Origin: Oleiharenicola sp.
Lineage (GTDB): Bacteria > Verrucomicrobiota > Verrucomicrobiia > Opitutales > Opitutaceae
Length of the DNA stretch: 64,000 bases
Direction of reading: 5' to 3'
Assembly (NCBI GenBank): GCA_025363455.1
Contig: JANYDW010000072.1
Span: 1 to 64,000 of the forward strand
Numbering within the stretch: the stretch's first letter is position 1; the number at the start of each line of letters is the position of its first letter. Below are positions 17,951 through 25,964 of the stretch, piece by piece. The notes beneath the pieces are model-generated. The model had not been told where the DNA came from, did not search any database, and worked only from the letters and a program-made list of their open reading frames with translations. The position numbers were made by a program, and so were the translations under genes.

Positions 17951-18094
17951 GTGGGTGGAAGACTGCCCTAGCCGCTCCCAAGGCAGAAATGCCCGCAACG
18001 CACGTTGGCGTCATCTTGAGCGCTGCGCGCGCAGTCGGGCGGTCCTGGCGCTTGTGACGCTACGCGCCGCCAAATGTTGCGGGAAAAATCCCGG

Positions 18095-18712
18095 TCAGCT
18101 CCAGTTGTAGTTGAAACTTATGCTGATCCGCTCGGCCGCCATGCGGTTCGCTGCGACCTCGTGGCGCAGCCAACTTTCAAAAAGGATGAGGTGGCCGGCC
18201 TTGGCCGGGTAGGTGATGTGCGGGCGGTTGGCGGGACGCGCCCCCGTGGTCTTGGGTGGGGCGGCCATGAACTTGCTCAAGCGGGGGTCTTCAAACTTCA
18301 GGCCCGGGCAGCCGCGCGGGGTGACGACGTAGTAGGTGCCGCTGATGAAGGAAAGAGGGTGCAGGTGCAGGCTGTGGGCCGCGTGTTCCGGCATGATGTT
18401 CACCCAGATATCGGTCAGGTGGACAGCTCGTCCGCGCAGGTCCATGTCGAGTTGGGTGGCGAAGCGCCTGACATGGCCAGTGAGTTTACGCTCCAGGCCG
18501 GTGAAGGTGGACGAGAATTTATGCAGCTGGTTAAGCGAGGCGTAGGAAGTGTATCCGCCGGGATAGTTCTTCGCCGACCACCGGCGACCGGCGGCATCGT
18601 AGTCGCGCAGGTTGCGGCATTCATCGGCGAGCTCCGTGTTGAATTTCTCCAGTCCGTTTCGTTGCAAGGGCTCGTGGTAGATGCAAGTGGGAAACCAGGT
18701 GCGCGTTGGCAT
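18095..18712 (-). CDS. Putative 2OG-Fe(II) oxygenase (TIGR02466 family)
   Basis: A 205-residue protein of the PF13759-like family. The region HSLHLHPLSFISGTYYVVTP (residues 113-132) carries candidate metal-binding residues, ESWLRHEV supplies the distal His at 184, and Arg195 in ERISISFNYN is a candidate 2-oxoglutarate ligand. The family is predicted to hydroxylate an unknown substrate using iron and 2-oxoglutarate. The ATG at 18712 (MPTRTWFPTCIY) matches the usual family opening, where a phosphate- or sugar-like target is unproven. It is divergent from the downstream DUF481 gene. Confidence 0.82.
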   Translation of the reverse strand: MPTRTWFPTCIYHEPLQRNGLEKFNTELADECRNLRDYDAAGRRWSAKNYPGGYTSYASLNQLHKFSSTFTGLERKLTGHVRRFATQLDMDLRGRAVHLTDIWVNIMPEHAAHSLHLHPLSFISGTYYVVTPRGCPGLKFEDPRLSKFMAAPPKTTGARPANRPHITYPAKAGHLILFESWLRHEVAANRMAAERISISFNYNWS

Positions 18713-18846
18713 GCGTCCAGCCAACTTAAGTCCGCGGCCTCGTGCAACATGGAACCACCTCCGGCTGCGCTGGTCTGGACTTTGGCTGCGCCGGTTCTTT
18801 TCGAATTGAAGCAGTCACCATCACATGAATCATGAACGATTCTCAT

Positions 18847-19878
18847 ATGAAAACTGCATCCCTCCGCCCTCTGACATTCATCGCCTTTGCCTTGGCATGG
18901 GCATCAACCGCGCTCGCCGACCGCATTGAGCTCAACGACGGTTCCGTGATCAACGGCAAGCTCCTGTCCGTCGAGGGCGGCAAATTCAAGTTCGACACCC
19001 TCTTCGCTGGCCCGATCGACATCGCGCAGGCGGCCGTGAAAACCTTTTCCACCGAAGTGCCCGTGAATGTCGGGCTGACCAGCGGGTCGGCCATCCTCGG
19101 CAAGGTGGTGGCGGGCAATGGCACCATTCAGGTCGACTCGGGCAACGGCTCGATCACTTCTGCCACGAGCGGCATTAGCGCCGTATGGCTTGCAGGCACG
19201 GACAGCCCCGCCGTCAAGGCCAACGCCCGCAAGTGGGCCTACGAGGCCGGCCTAAGTATCAATGGGCGCACCGGTGGCGCGGAAAAATTCGCCAGCACAC
19301 TCGCTTTCAAGGCAACCTTGGAGAGCGCACAGGACAAACTCATCTTTGTTCTGCAGGGGGAGAAGGCCCAGGATAACGACGTCGAGACGGCGAACCGCCA
19401 GCTTGCCGGTGTGGACTATTCGTCGTTCTTCTCAGCCAACAACGTCTGGTATGCCCGCTCCTCGATCGAGAAGGACACCATCAAGGAGCTGGACCTCCGC
19501 TCGTCCACTGCCTTCGGCATCGGTCGCAAGCTCATCAAGAACGATGTCCAGGATCTGGAACTGCGCGTGGGCGTCAGCTACCTTTACGAAACCTACGCGA
19601 ACGGCACCAAGTTCGATTCCCCCGGCCTCGACCTGGCGCTGATCCATGCCTATCAGTTCAAGAACGGCAAAATGAACAATACGCTGACCTACACTCCCGC
19701 CTTCAAGGATATTGGTAACTATCGCCTGCATCACGAGACGACCTACGAAATGCCGATCACGGCCTCCCTGTGGAAGCTGAAGACGGGGGTCGTGAACGAT
19801 TACACCAGCATCCCGCAGCCCGGCATCGACCGGCTCGACACGCTGTACTTCACCAGTCTGATCCTGAACTGGAAGTAA
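18847..19878 (+). CDS. DUF481 outer-membrane beta-barrel protein (1)
   Basis: A 343-residue protein with signal peptide (…FIAFALAWASTALA). A short Sm-like segment follows (DRIELNDGSVINGKLLSVEGGKFKFDT, found in many PVC proteins), then a DUF481-type barrel from about residue 130 with alternating strands and a terminal aromatic strand (LYFTSLILNWK), typical of outer-membrane insertion. Function unknown; in other bacteria DUF481 proteins are salt-induced outer-membrane proteins. An ATG at 18832 lies five codons upstream; 18847 was preferred because it directly precedes the signal peptide. Confidence 0.87.
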   Translation: MKTASLRPLTFIAFALAWASTALADRIELNDGSVINGKLLSVEGGKFKFDTLFAGPIDIAQAAVKTFSTEVPVNVGLTSGSAILGKVVAGNGTIQVDSGNGSITSATSGISAVWLAGTDSPAVKANARKWAYEAGLSINGRTGGAEKFASTLAFKATLESAQDKLIFVLQGEKAQDNDVETANRQLAGVDYSSFFSANNVWYARSSIEKDTIKELDLRSSTAFGIGRKLIKNDVQDLELRVGVSYLYETYANGTKFDSPGLDLALIHAYQFKNGKMNNTLTYTPAFKDIGNYRLHHETTYEMPITASLWKLKTGVVNDYTSIPQPGIDRLDTLYFTSLILNWK

Positions 19879-19934
19879 TCGGTCCCTCGGATTTCCCGGG
19901 CCGGCGGGTTCGTTCCGCCGGCCTTATTCATTCT

Positions 19935-20022
19935 GTCATTGCGAGAAGTCCCGCCTAAGCGGGACGACGAAGCAATCCAATCAGCTGGATCGCCCCACCC
20001 GGCGTTGCCGGGCTCGCGATGA
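19935..20022. repeat. GTCATTGCGAG-family inverted repeat (copy 1)
   Basis: Begins GTCATTGCGAGAAG and ends GGCTCGCGATGAC, with internal CGAAGCAATCCA / CTGGATCGCC words that pair. It lies between the convergent DUF481 gene and the NTPase-membrane fusion gene and may serve as a terminator. Copies 2 and 3 are at 46484 and 48168. Confidence 0.8.
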
Positions 20023-20039
20023 CCGCCGGGGTTCGGCGG

Positions 20040-21485
20040 TCATTTTTTGGCGGCAGGTCGGCGGCTGAGGGCGCTGCTCATGGCCAGCGCGGGACCCCAC
20101 CAGCCGTGCCGGCGCAGTTGTTCGGCCCAGCGAACCGGTTGCACCAGCGAGACGACGGCCATGAATACGCAGGCCACCGCGATGAAGCGCAGCACGAGCC
20201 AGAAAATGGACTCCCAAGTGCCGCCGCCAGCCAGCAGAATGGCCGAGACCGTCAGTAGCGGCAGCCAGAACTGCCAATGGGCAAACTCACGCCAGCGGCT
20301 GGACCATGGCCGGTGGAACGGATGGACCGACGTGCGGGCGGCCACGCGGGCGTTTTCCTGCTCGATGATTTTTTGCAGCATGGCCGGCGGCCGGCGCAGC
20401 CACCAGGCCGTGAGGGTGAGTCCGCAAGATGCCGCGGCATGGAGCAGCGCCCAGCCCCCCAGCAACCAAGGCAGGCCCGGGGCGGTGATGCCCCAATGTT
20501 GGGCGACCCAGAGCATGGCCGTGTCGTACGCTTTCACCATGTCCTTGCCGAGCATCAGATATTGCAGGACGAGGCCCTGCAGTGCCGCCCACGCGCCGAC
20601 CAGGGCGCCACCGAGCGCGAGGGAAATCACGTTCCAGCCGAGCGCCTGCACACTACCGCCGAAGAGCAGGCCCTGCATGGTGATCGCGATCATCGGCCGC
20701 ACGCGACTGCCGGCGGGGGACAGCGCCTTGAGGCCCGCCGAGATGAAGGGCACCCAGACCACGCGGCCCGGCTCGCTCAGGCCGCTGCCGGCATAGACCA
20801 TCATGGCCGCCTGCACCGACGACATCGCCAGACCCGTGAACGGAATTTTCCCCGCGTGCAGCGCGGCTCCGACCGTCACTTCCACGCCGCCCGCGGCCCC
20901 GCCGTAGAGTCCAAGCCGGGTCCATTCACCATAGTCTTCGCAAGCCTGCTGCAGCCGGGGCAGGGCATCGGGCGCGTTGGCGGGGATGCAGAGGTCGAAT
21001 TTCCGGCCGAGCAGCGGCTCAAGCGCATCCACCAAGCCATCGCGCACGGCGATGACCACGACCTGCGGCTGCGTGGCGGCGATGACCGGCCAAAGGGGCA
21101 TCAGGCCTTGGCCCATGACCTCGAACTTGCTGAATTCATCCAGCACGAGCAGCGGCGGCGGCGGCAGGGTGGCGAGGTGCTCGGCCCAGGTGCGGAGCTT
21201 GCGCTCCGTCTCGACTTCGAAGAAATAAGGCGGGGTGAGCGATTCGTCGCGCACGGCCCAGCTCATCTCCTGATCGCTGCCAATGAGGCGCAACCAGTAA
21301 TCCTCGGCGCCTTGGTCGGGGGCCCGGCGGCGGCCGGCCAGGGCCAGCACACCCTCGACGCGGTGACCGCGGGCCAGCTGGGCGGAGGCCAGTTGGGCCA
21401 GCAGGCTGGTTTTGCTGGCGCCCGGACCGCCGGTGACGGCGATCAACAGACTCGGCCCGGGTGAAGGAGCAGAAATTTCAGACAT
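20040..21485 (-). CDS. NTPase (THEP1-like) fused to a multi-span membrane domain
   Basis: A 481-residue two-part protein. The N-terminal 190 residues look like a THEP1/DUF2478-type nucleoside triphosphatase: Walker A GGPGASKT at 19-26, Walker B LLVLDEFSKFEVMG, and the EVETERKLRTWA segment. After about residue 215 comes a membrane domain with about six spans (FTGLAMSSVQAAMMVYAGSG…, SRVRPMIAITMQGLLFGG…), somewhat like ECF-transporter S components. Coupling of an NTPase to an S-like membrane unit suggests vitamin or metal uptake, but this is inference. The start is at 21485; an ATG at 21500 is also in frame. Confidence 0.7.
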   Translation of the reverse strand: MSEISAPSPGPSLLIAVTGGPGASKTSLLAQLASAQLARGHRVEGVLALAGRRRAPDQGAEDYWLRLIGSDQEMSWAVRDESLTPPYFFEVETERKLRTWAEHLATLPPPPLLVLDEFSKFEVMGQGLMPLWPVIAATQPQVVVIAVRDGLVDALEPLLGRKFDLCIPANAPDALPRLQQACEDYGEWTRLGLYGGAAGGVEVTVGAALHAGKIPFTGLAMSSVQAAMMVYAGSGLSEPGRVVWVPFISAGLKALSPAGSRVRPMIAITMQGLLFGGSVQALGWNVISLALGGALVGAWAALQGLVLQYLMLGKDMVKAYDTAMLWVAQHWGITAPGLPWLLGGWALLHAAASCGLTLTAWWLRRPPAMLQKIIEQENARVAARTSVHPFHRPWSSRWREFAHWQFWLPLLTVSAILLAGGGTWESIFWLVLRFIAVACVFMAVVSLVQPVRWAEQLRRHGWWGPALAMSSALSRRPAAKK

Positions 21486-21550
21486 GGTGGTGACCGCCAC
21501 GAACCAAACTGTTCATTGAGCCACTGCCAAGCACAAGGAGTGCCGATGAC

Positions 21551-22780
21551 TCACAATAGACCTGCGCCCAGCAGCGCGGCCGCGCCGACGACGGCCCACG
21601 CCGGAATCCGTCCCCACTGCAGCGCGACGAACGCCGCCGCGGCGAGCCCGAGTGTGCGCCCGTCAGTTATTCCCGCCGTGCCGACGGGGTGATACAATGC
21701 GGCCAGCAACACGCCGACGACCGCAGCGTTGGCCCCCCGCAGCGCGGCCTGGGCCTCCGCCCGGTGGCGCAACGCCTGCCAGAACGGCAGGGCCCCGGCC
21801 ACGAGCAGCAGCGCCGGCAGGAAAATCGCGATGAGCGCCCACAGTCCGCCGATGACACCGGCCAGCCCTGAGCCTGTCGAATGGGCCGAACCATGGTTCA
21901 TCACTGTGCCGAGGTAGGCACTGATCGTGAAGAGCGGCCCGGGCACGGCCTGCGCCGCACCGTAGCCGGCGAGAAACTGGTCATGCGTCACCCAGCCCGG
22001 GGCTACCACCTCGCGCTCCAGCAGCGGCAGCACAACGTGCCCGCCGCCGAAGACCAGCGAGCCTGTCCGGTAGAAGCGGTCGAGAATTTCCAGTGCGGGA
22101 TTTCCCGTCGAGCGCGCCAGGAGCGGCAGGCCGAGGTGAAGAACGAAGAAGAGGCCGAGGCAGATGATTGCGGGTAGGGCGGGACCGCTGGGCCCGCCGG
22201 ATGGACGGACGGCCCGGCGGTCCGTCCCTCTCCCCCTCTCCGGTTGCCGGAATAGCAGCCAGCCGATGGCGGCCCCCGTCGCGATCACCGCGATCTGAAC
22301 TCCAGTCTGCGACAGCAACAGGAGAAGGCCCGCGCTGGCGCCCGCCAGAATCGAGCGCGGCAGGTCGGGGCACAGGCTGCGCCACATCGACCACACCGCT
22401 TGGGCGACCACCGCCACGGCGGCGACCTTCAGGCCCTTTAACCAGCCGGCGGTTTCCAGATGGCCGAGGGAACCGATGCCGTAGGCGAAGCCAATCATCA
22501 GGAGCGCCGACGGCAAAGTGAAACCCAGCCACGCCGCCAGACCGCCGGCGAGGCCGCGCCGCAAGTAACCGACCCCGAAGCCGGTCTGGCTGCTCGCCGG
22601 ACCCGGCAGGAACTGGCACAGGGCGACAAGGTCGGCGTAGTTCTCCTCCTCGAGCCAGCGGCGTTTCACCACGTATTCTTGCCGGAAAAATGCGAGGTGC
22701 GCCACCGGCCCGCCGAACGACGTGCAGCCTAGCCGCAACGCGACAAGGAAGATCTCTACCAGCGACGGACGCAGCGCCAT
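21551..22780 (-). CDS. chrA: Chromate ion transporter ChrA (CHR family, long type)
   Basis: A 409-residue inner-membrane protein with two homologous halves, as in long-chain CHR transporters. The N-terminal half has LRLGCTSFGGPVAHLAFFRQEYV and FLPGPASSQTGFGVGY, and the C-terminal half has LVFGGGHVVLPLLEREVV and QAVPGPLFTISAYLG. It probably exports chromate or another oxyanion. The start is the ATG at 22780 (MALRPSLVEIFLVAL); upstream frame is non-coding and overlaps the divergent promoter region of the next DUF481 gene. A neighbouring chrB-type regulator was not found. Confidence 0.92.
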   Translation of the reverse strand: MALRPSLVEIFLVALRLGCTSFGGPVAHLAFFRQEYVVKRRWLEEENYADLVALCQFLPGPASSQTGFGVGYLRRGLAGGLAAWLGFTLPSALLMIGFAYGIGSLGHLETAGWLKGLKVAAVAVVAQAVWSMWRSLCPDLPRSILAGASAGLLLLLSQTGVQIAVIATGAAIGWLLFRQPERGRGTDRRAVRPSGGPSGPALPAIICLGLFFVLHLGLPLLARSTGNPALEILDRFYRTGSLVFGGGHVVLPLLEREVVAPGWVTHDQFLAGYGAAQAVPGPLFTISAYLGTVMNHGSAHSTGSGLAGVIGGLWALIAIFLPALLLVAGALPFWQALRHRAEAQAALRGANAAVVGVLLAALYHPVGTAGITDGRTLGLAAAAFVALQWGRIPAWAVVGAAALLGAGLL

Positions 22781-22908
22781 GCACCAGACAAGCATGCCGC
22801 CAAAAGCCGTGCACGTCTTTCCTTGGGGAAAGGCGGGAAAAAATATCCGGCAAAATCTTGAAACAACAGCGTGACGGCCGCGTCGAATGGGCAATGATAA
22901 CCGCCCGC

Positions 22909-23958
22909 ATGAAGAGAACAATATCCAGCCTGATGGTCGTCCTCCTTTGCGGGATGGGCGCCACCTATGTCCGCGGGGCACAGCCCGAGGGCAATCCGCG
23001 GGATGTGCTCGTCTACAAGGATGGCGACCGGGTCCAGGGCCGGTTGGTGGAGCGCGTGGATAACACCCTCGTGTTTCACTCCGATCGCTTCGGCGAACTG
23101 CGCGTGGCCGCGGACCAGGCCGTGGTGATCAAGGCGGAGACACCGGTGGCGACGGCCCCAGTCGCTCCCGGGACACCCGCGGCCCAAGCCGCCCAGGTGG
23201 AGAAAAAGGCCGCCGAACGGGCGGAGGCGGAGCGGATTTCCGGGTGGGAACGCTTTTCTCCGGCAGTGCTGACGGCCAAGCTGCGAAACTATTTCGGCCC
23301 TTGGCACGGTCGGCTGGCCCTGTCGACGGAGGTAGTCTCGGACACCGCGGACCGCAGCACCTTCTCGGCCGAAGTGCAGTTGAAGCGCAAGTGGCAAGCC
23401 GACGAGGTGCAGCTCAATGGCCGCTATGATTACAGCGATACCAACACGCTTACGACCACGGACACGGTCAAAGGCGACGCGCTCTGGCGGCACGATTTCA
23501 CCAAGAATAGCTTCGCCCAATACCGACCGACGGTGGAATGGAACCGGGCTAACCTCAAGGCCGGGGTGCCCGCCGACTACGTGCTGCTCCATCAGGAAAT
23601 CGGCGCGGGCGTTGGCCTCACCGCGACCCCCACCCGCAAGGTGCGCGTCGGCCTGTCCGAGAATTTGTTCGATGTCTGGATCACCGCGCCGCCCGAATCG
23701 CACAATGCCCGGACATCGGAAGCGGCTTTCCTGGAAACCGAGTTGAAGCTGCCGTGGGGCCTGCTGCTGACCGACCGCAGCGTATACTACTACTCGTTCT
23801 CGTCGCGCAACGACGGGTGGGAGAATCACATTGAGCTGACCAAGAAGTTCTCCGAGACGCTGAGCACGGCCATCCGGCACGAGATCCGCCGCGGCAGCCC
23901 CGATGGCACCGCCCAGGATTACACGCGGCTTAAATTGCTGCTCGGGCTGGATTTTTAG
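22909..23958 (+). CDS. DUF481 outer-membrane beta-barrel protein (2)
   Basis: A 349-residue relative of the protein at 18847-19878. It has signal peptide MKRTISSLMVVLLCGMGATYVRG, the same short N-domain (DVLVYKDGDRVQGRLVERVDNTLVF), an Ala/Glu-rich linker, then the DUF481 barrel from about residue 135 ending RLKLLLGLDF with a C-terminal Phe. It should sit in the outer membrane. Start at 22909; the ATG at 22894 would add five residues before the signal peptide. It is divergent from chrA, with 128 bases between the starts that must hold both promoters. Confidence 0.87.
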   Translation: MKRTISSLMVVLLCGMGATYVRGAQPEGNPRDVLVYKDGDRVQGRLVERVDNTLVFHSDRFGELRVAADQAVVIKAETPVATAPVAPGTPAAQAAQVEKKAAERAEAERISGWERFSPAVLTAKLRNYFGPWHGRLALSTEVVSDTADRSTFSAEVQLKRKWQADEVQLNGRYDYSDTNTLTTTDTVKGDALWRHDFTKNSFAQYRPTVEWNRANLKAGVPADYVLLHQEIGAGVGLTATPTRKVRVGLSENLFDVWITAPPESHNARTSEAAFLETELKLPWGLLLTDRSVYYYSFSSRNDGWENHIELTKKFSETLSTAIRHEIRRGSPDGTAQDYTRLKLLLGLDF

Positions 23959-24028
23959 TCAGTGGCAGGTCGGATCCGCCAAAGGAGATCACCTCAGTCG
24001 ACTCCTTTTATTCCCTTTAGGTCTAATA

Positions 24029-24050
24029 CCCCGAAGCCTGCTTCGGCTTG
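24029..24050 (+). terminator. hairpin after the second DUF481 gene
   Basis: Stem CCGAAGC and GCTTCGG separated by two bases, about 75 bases after the stop codon at 23958. It has no long T-tract, so termination is plausible but not certain. Confidence 0.4.
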
Positions 24051-24058
24051 GATGGGAT

Positions 24059-24135
24059 GTAGGAGCCTGCTCGCAGGCGATTCTGCGGTCGGTCCGGTGG
24101 CGGGCGTTCCGAATCGCCTGCAAGCAGGCTCCTAC
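24059..24135. repeat. REP-like inverted pair (GTAGGAGCCTGC family), second copy
   Basis: Left unit 24059-24080 (foot GTAG, stem GCCTGC/GCAGGC) and inverted right unit 24114-24135. Same family as 10103-10176, between convergent genes. Confidence 0.85.
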
Positions 24136-24198
24136 AAAAAACGGCCAGAAACAGCGGTCCGGCGGAATGCGCGGTGGCCCCGGCCGGGGTCGGATAAA

Positions 24199-25224
24199 TC
24201 AGAACCGCCAGTTCACGGCGGCGCGGAATCGATAGTCGGGCACGACCATCGTGGCGGTGGTGCGGATCCTGACGGGCACCTCGATCGCAGCATCGGCCGC
24301 GAAGCGCTGGCCGAGCGTACCGGTCACCCGGGCGCCGAGGTAGCGCACGCTGATGCCCGTGTCCACCTGTGGGTCGCCGGCGAACGTGTCGAGGCCCTTG
24401 CGGTCGGCGGAGAACAACGCCTGGACCGCCAGCGAATGTTTTTGGGTCAGCACCGCATAGCCGCCGGCGCCGAGTTCCCACGAGGTTTCGTCGGCGAGCT
24501 GGTAGTTGAAGGCGCCGGGCCGGCGCAGCTTGTATTGCAGCTGGCCGCGGGCGAACAGCCGGCCGCGCTTCCAGCCGGCATCAACGCCGAGGTGCCAGTC
24601 CGTGGACCCGCTGCCCAGGGCCAGGTCATGGCCATGGACGCCACTCTCCGGAAATTCCTCGTGGTGGTGGGCTTCATCTTCTCCGATTTCGTCGCTGAGA
24701 TGATCGGCATCACCGGTGGCGATTTTAACGCCGCCAAGCACATTGACCTCCAACTCATCGCCGCGGGCGGTGGTCGTCTCCCAGAGCCGGTAGCGGGTGG
24801 CGAGCGTGGCATCACCGAGGCCTTTGGCGCGCCCCTCATCAATGAGCGCGTGATTTGGCCGGACATAGGAGCGGCTGATATATGGTAGGGTGAATTGCAC
24901 CCGCCAAGGGCCGCCGCGCGAATAGCCGAGCGAGCATTGGGTGATGGAGCTGTCGAGGTACTGATCGACGGGATTGCCGAGCCGGCTGGCCCCCGACCAG
25001 ACGGAGCCGAGACGGGTGAACTGCTGGGCGATGGACAGGGTGAAGCCCGCCTGCTCGGCGCCTTCGGCGATGTAGAGGGCGCAGGAGTCGCAGGCGACGG
25101 CGGCGCGCGTGAGTCCGCCGATAGCGACGACGGGCAAGAGGATTTTTAAAAAAAAGTTCAAAGGATTGAAGTAAGGATTGCCGACTAACTGCGCGTGCCG
25201 GCGGACGCGGCCCGGGAAGGGCAT
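24199..25224 (-). CDS. Putative outer-membrane barrel protein with His-rich loop
   Basis: A 341-residue protein, probably exported through the hydrophobic stretch FFLKILLPVVAIGGLTRAAVA and then a barrel of alternating strands ending FRAAVNWRF. Two features suggest metal handling: the mature start CDSCALYIAEGAEQAG with a CxxC, and a loop at about 180-200 with EDEAHHHEEFPESGVHGHD. It resembles the MetA-pathway/transporter-like barrel proteins but I cannot name a family firmly. The start is uncertain: the ATG at 25224 is the only ATG, and a TTG near 25164 would give a more typical leader. A palindromic operator-like site lies just upstream. Confidence 0.65.
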   Translation of the reverse strand: MPFPGRVRRHAQLVGNPYFNPLNFFLKILLPVVAIGGLTRAAVACDSCALYIAEGAEQAGFTLSIAQQFTRLGSVWSGASRLGNPVDQYLDSSITQCSLGYSRGGPWRVQFTLPYISRSYVRPNHALIDEGRAKGLGDATLATRYRLWETTTARGDELEVNVLGGVKIATGDADHLSDEIGEDEAHHHEEFPESGVHGHDLALGSGSTDWHLGVDAGWKRGRLFARGQLQYKLRRPGAFNYQLADETSWELGAGGYAVLTQKHSLAVQALFSADRKGLDTFAGDPQVDTGISVRYLGARVTGTLGQRFAADAAIEVPVRIRTTATMVVPDYRFRAAVNWRF

Positions 25225-25258
25225 TATGGATAAACGCCGCGCATACGGCGCAGCGGGT

Positions 25259-25283
25259 GTTTGTAGTTTAATAGACTACAAAC
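25259..25283. promoter_or_regulatory. operator-like palindrome GTTTGTAGT-N7-ACTACAAAC
   Basis: Perfect 9-bp arms around a 7-bp AT-rich centre, 35 to 60 bases upstream of the ATG at 25224 and 20 bases past the stop of the preceding minus-strand gene. The AT-rich palindrome stands out in GC-rich surroundings. TGTAGT/ACTACA words are used by BlaI/CopY-type repressors, but the regulator here is unknown. Confidence 0.55.
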
Positions 25284-25302
25284 ATCGGAACCTTGGGGTC
25301 CG

Positions 25303-25686
25303 TCAGACGCGCGGCGGGGGCACAGGAACCGAATCGGTGCGCGTCAGGCCGGCGGCGTCAACGGCGCCCGGCCAGGAAAAATCCGGCGACACCAGCACGG
25401 GGGCAGGCGCGCATTCGGCGATCAGCAAAATTTTCTCGTCCCCACCGCCCAAGGCGGCCGTCGACGAGGAATCGCGGGCGGCATCCTGCCCTTTCTGCGC
25501 CAGATGACAGAGCTTGCAGGGGGTGGCGCCATCGAAAGTGCGCTCCACGGCCTGCGCGGCGGGCATAACCTGCGAGTAGTCGCGGATCATTTTGGCCCAA
25601 GCGACGACTTGCACGACGTTCCAGACCGCACCATTGGCGCAAAGCCAGGCGAGAAGGAGGCAGGCGATGGAAAACTTCCGGCGCAC
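25303..25686 (-). CDS. Small exported protein with CxxC motif
   Basis: A 127-residue protein starting at a GTG (VRRKFSIACLLLAWLCANGAV…), which gives a standard signal peptide or anchor; a TTG at 25722 is the longer alternative. Downstream it carries TPCKLCHLAQKG, a CxxC followed by His, then a Pro/Val-rich tail. This looks like small metal-linked periplasmic proteins, such as DUF2946-type ones, but the family is not certain. It is followed on the same strand by the palindrome and the His-rich barrel gene, so the two may form a metal-response unit. Confidence 0.6.
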   Translation of the reverse strand: MRRKFSIACLLLAWLCANGAVWNVVQVVAWAKMIRDYSQVMPAAQAVERTFDGATPCKLCHLAQKGQDAARDSSSTAALGGGDEKILLIAECAPAPVLVSPDFSWPGAVDAAGLTRTDSVPVPPPRV

Positions 25687-25828
25687 GGGGACAGATGTTC
25701 CAGCTTGACCGGCCCAGCTCAAGCCGGGAGTGGCGAAACGCCGTCATATCAGAATGGATCGCGCAGGAATTGGGCATGGCTTCATATTCAATGCAGGGTT
25801 TGGTCTGCGTGGGGAATGCAGGAGGAGT

Positions 25829-25868
25829 TTTATGCCCCGACGTCAGAAGCAGCCGCCTGTCGGGCGTA
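25829..25868. repeat. decayed REP hairpin pair
   Basis: TTTATGCCCCGAC and TGTCGGGCGTAG match halves of the REP word beside the RAYT gene, in the same order as the pair at 6877-6917 but shortened. It lies in the gap 25687-25964, which otherwise shows no gene I can support. Confidence 0.5.
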
Positions 25869-25964
25869 GATCCCCTCCCACTCTTTTAAGTCGTACTCTG
25901 TTGCGGCGTTTCGGCCAACGCGTTTGGCGGCCGCGTTCCATCCAAGGAAGCTGCCGGATGCCTT

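Noticed and set aside
17951..18094. tRNA or small RNA in the gap before the oxygenase gene
   Set aside because: No cloverleaf or conserved TTCGAATC-like arm was found here, nor in any other gap.
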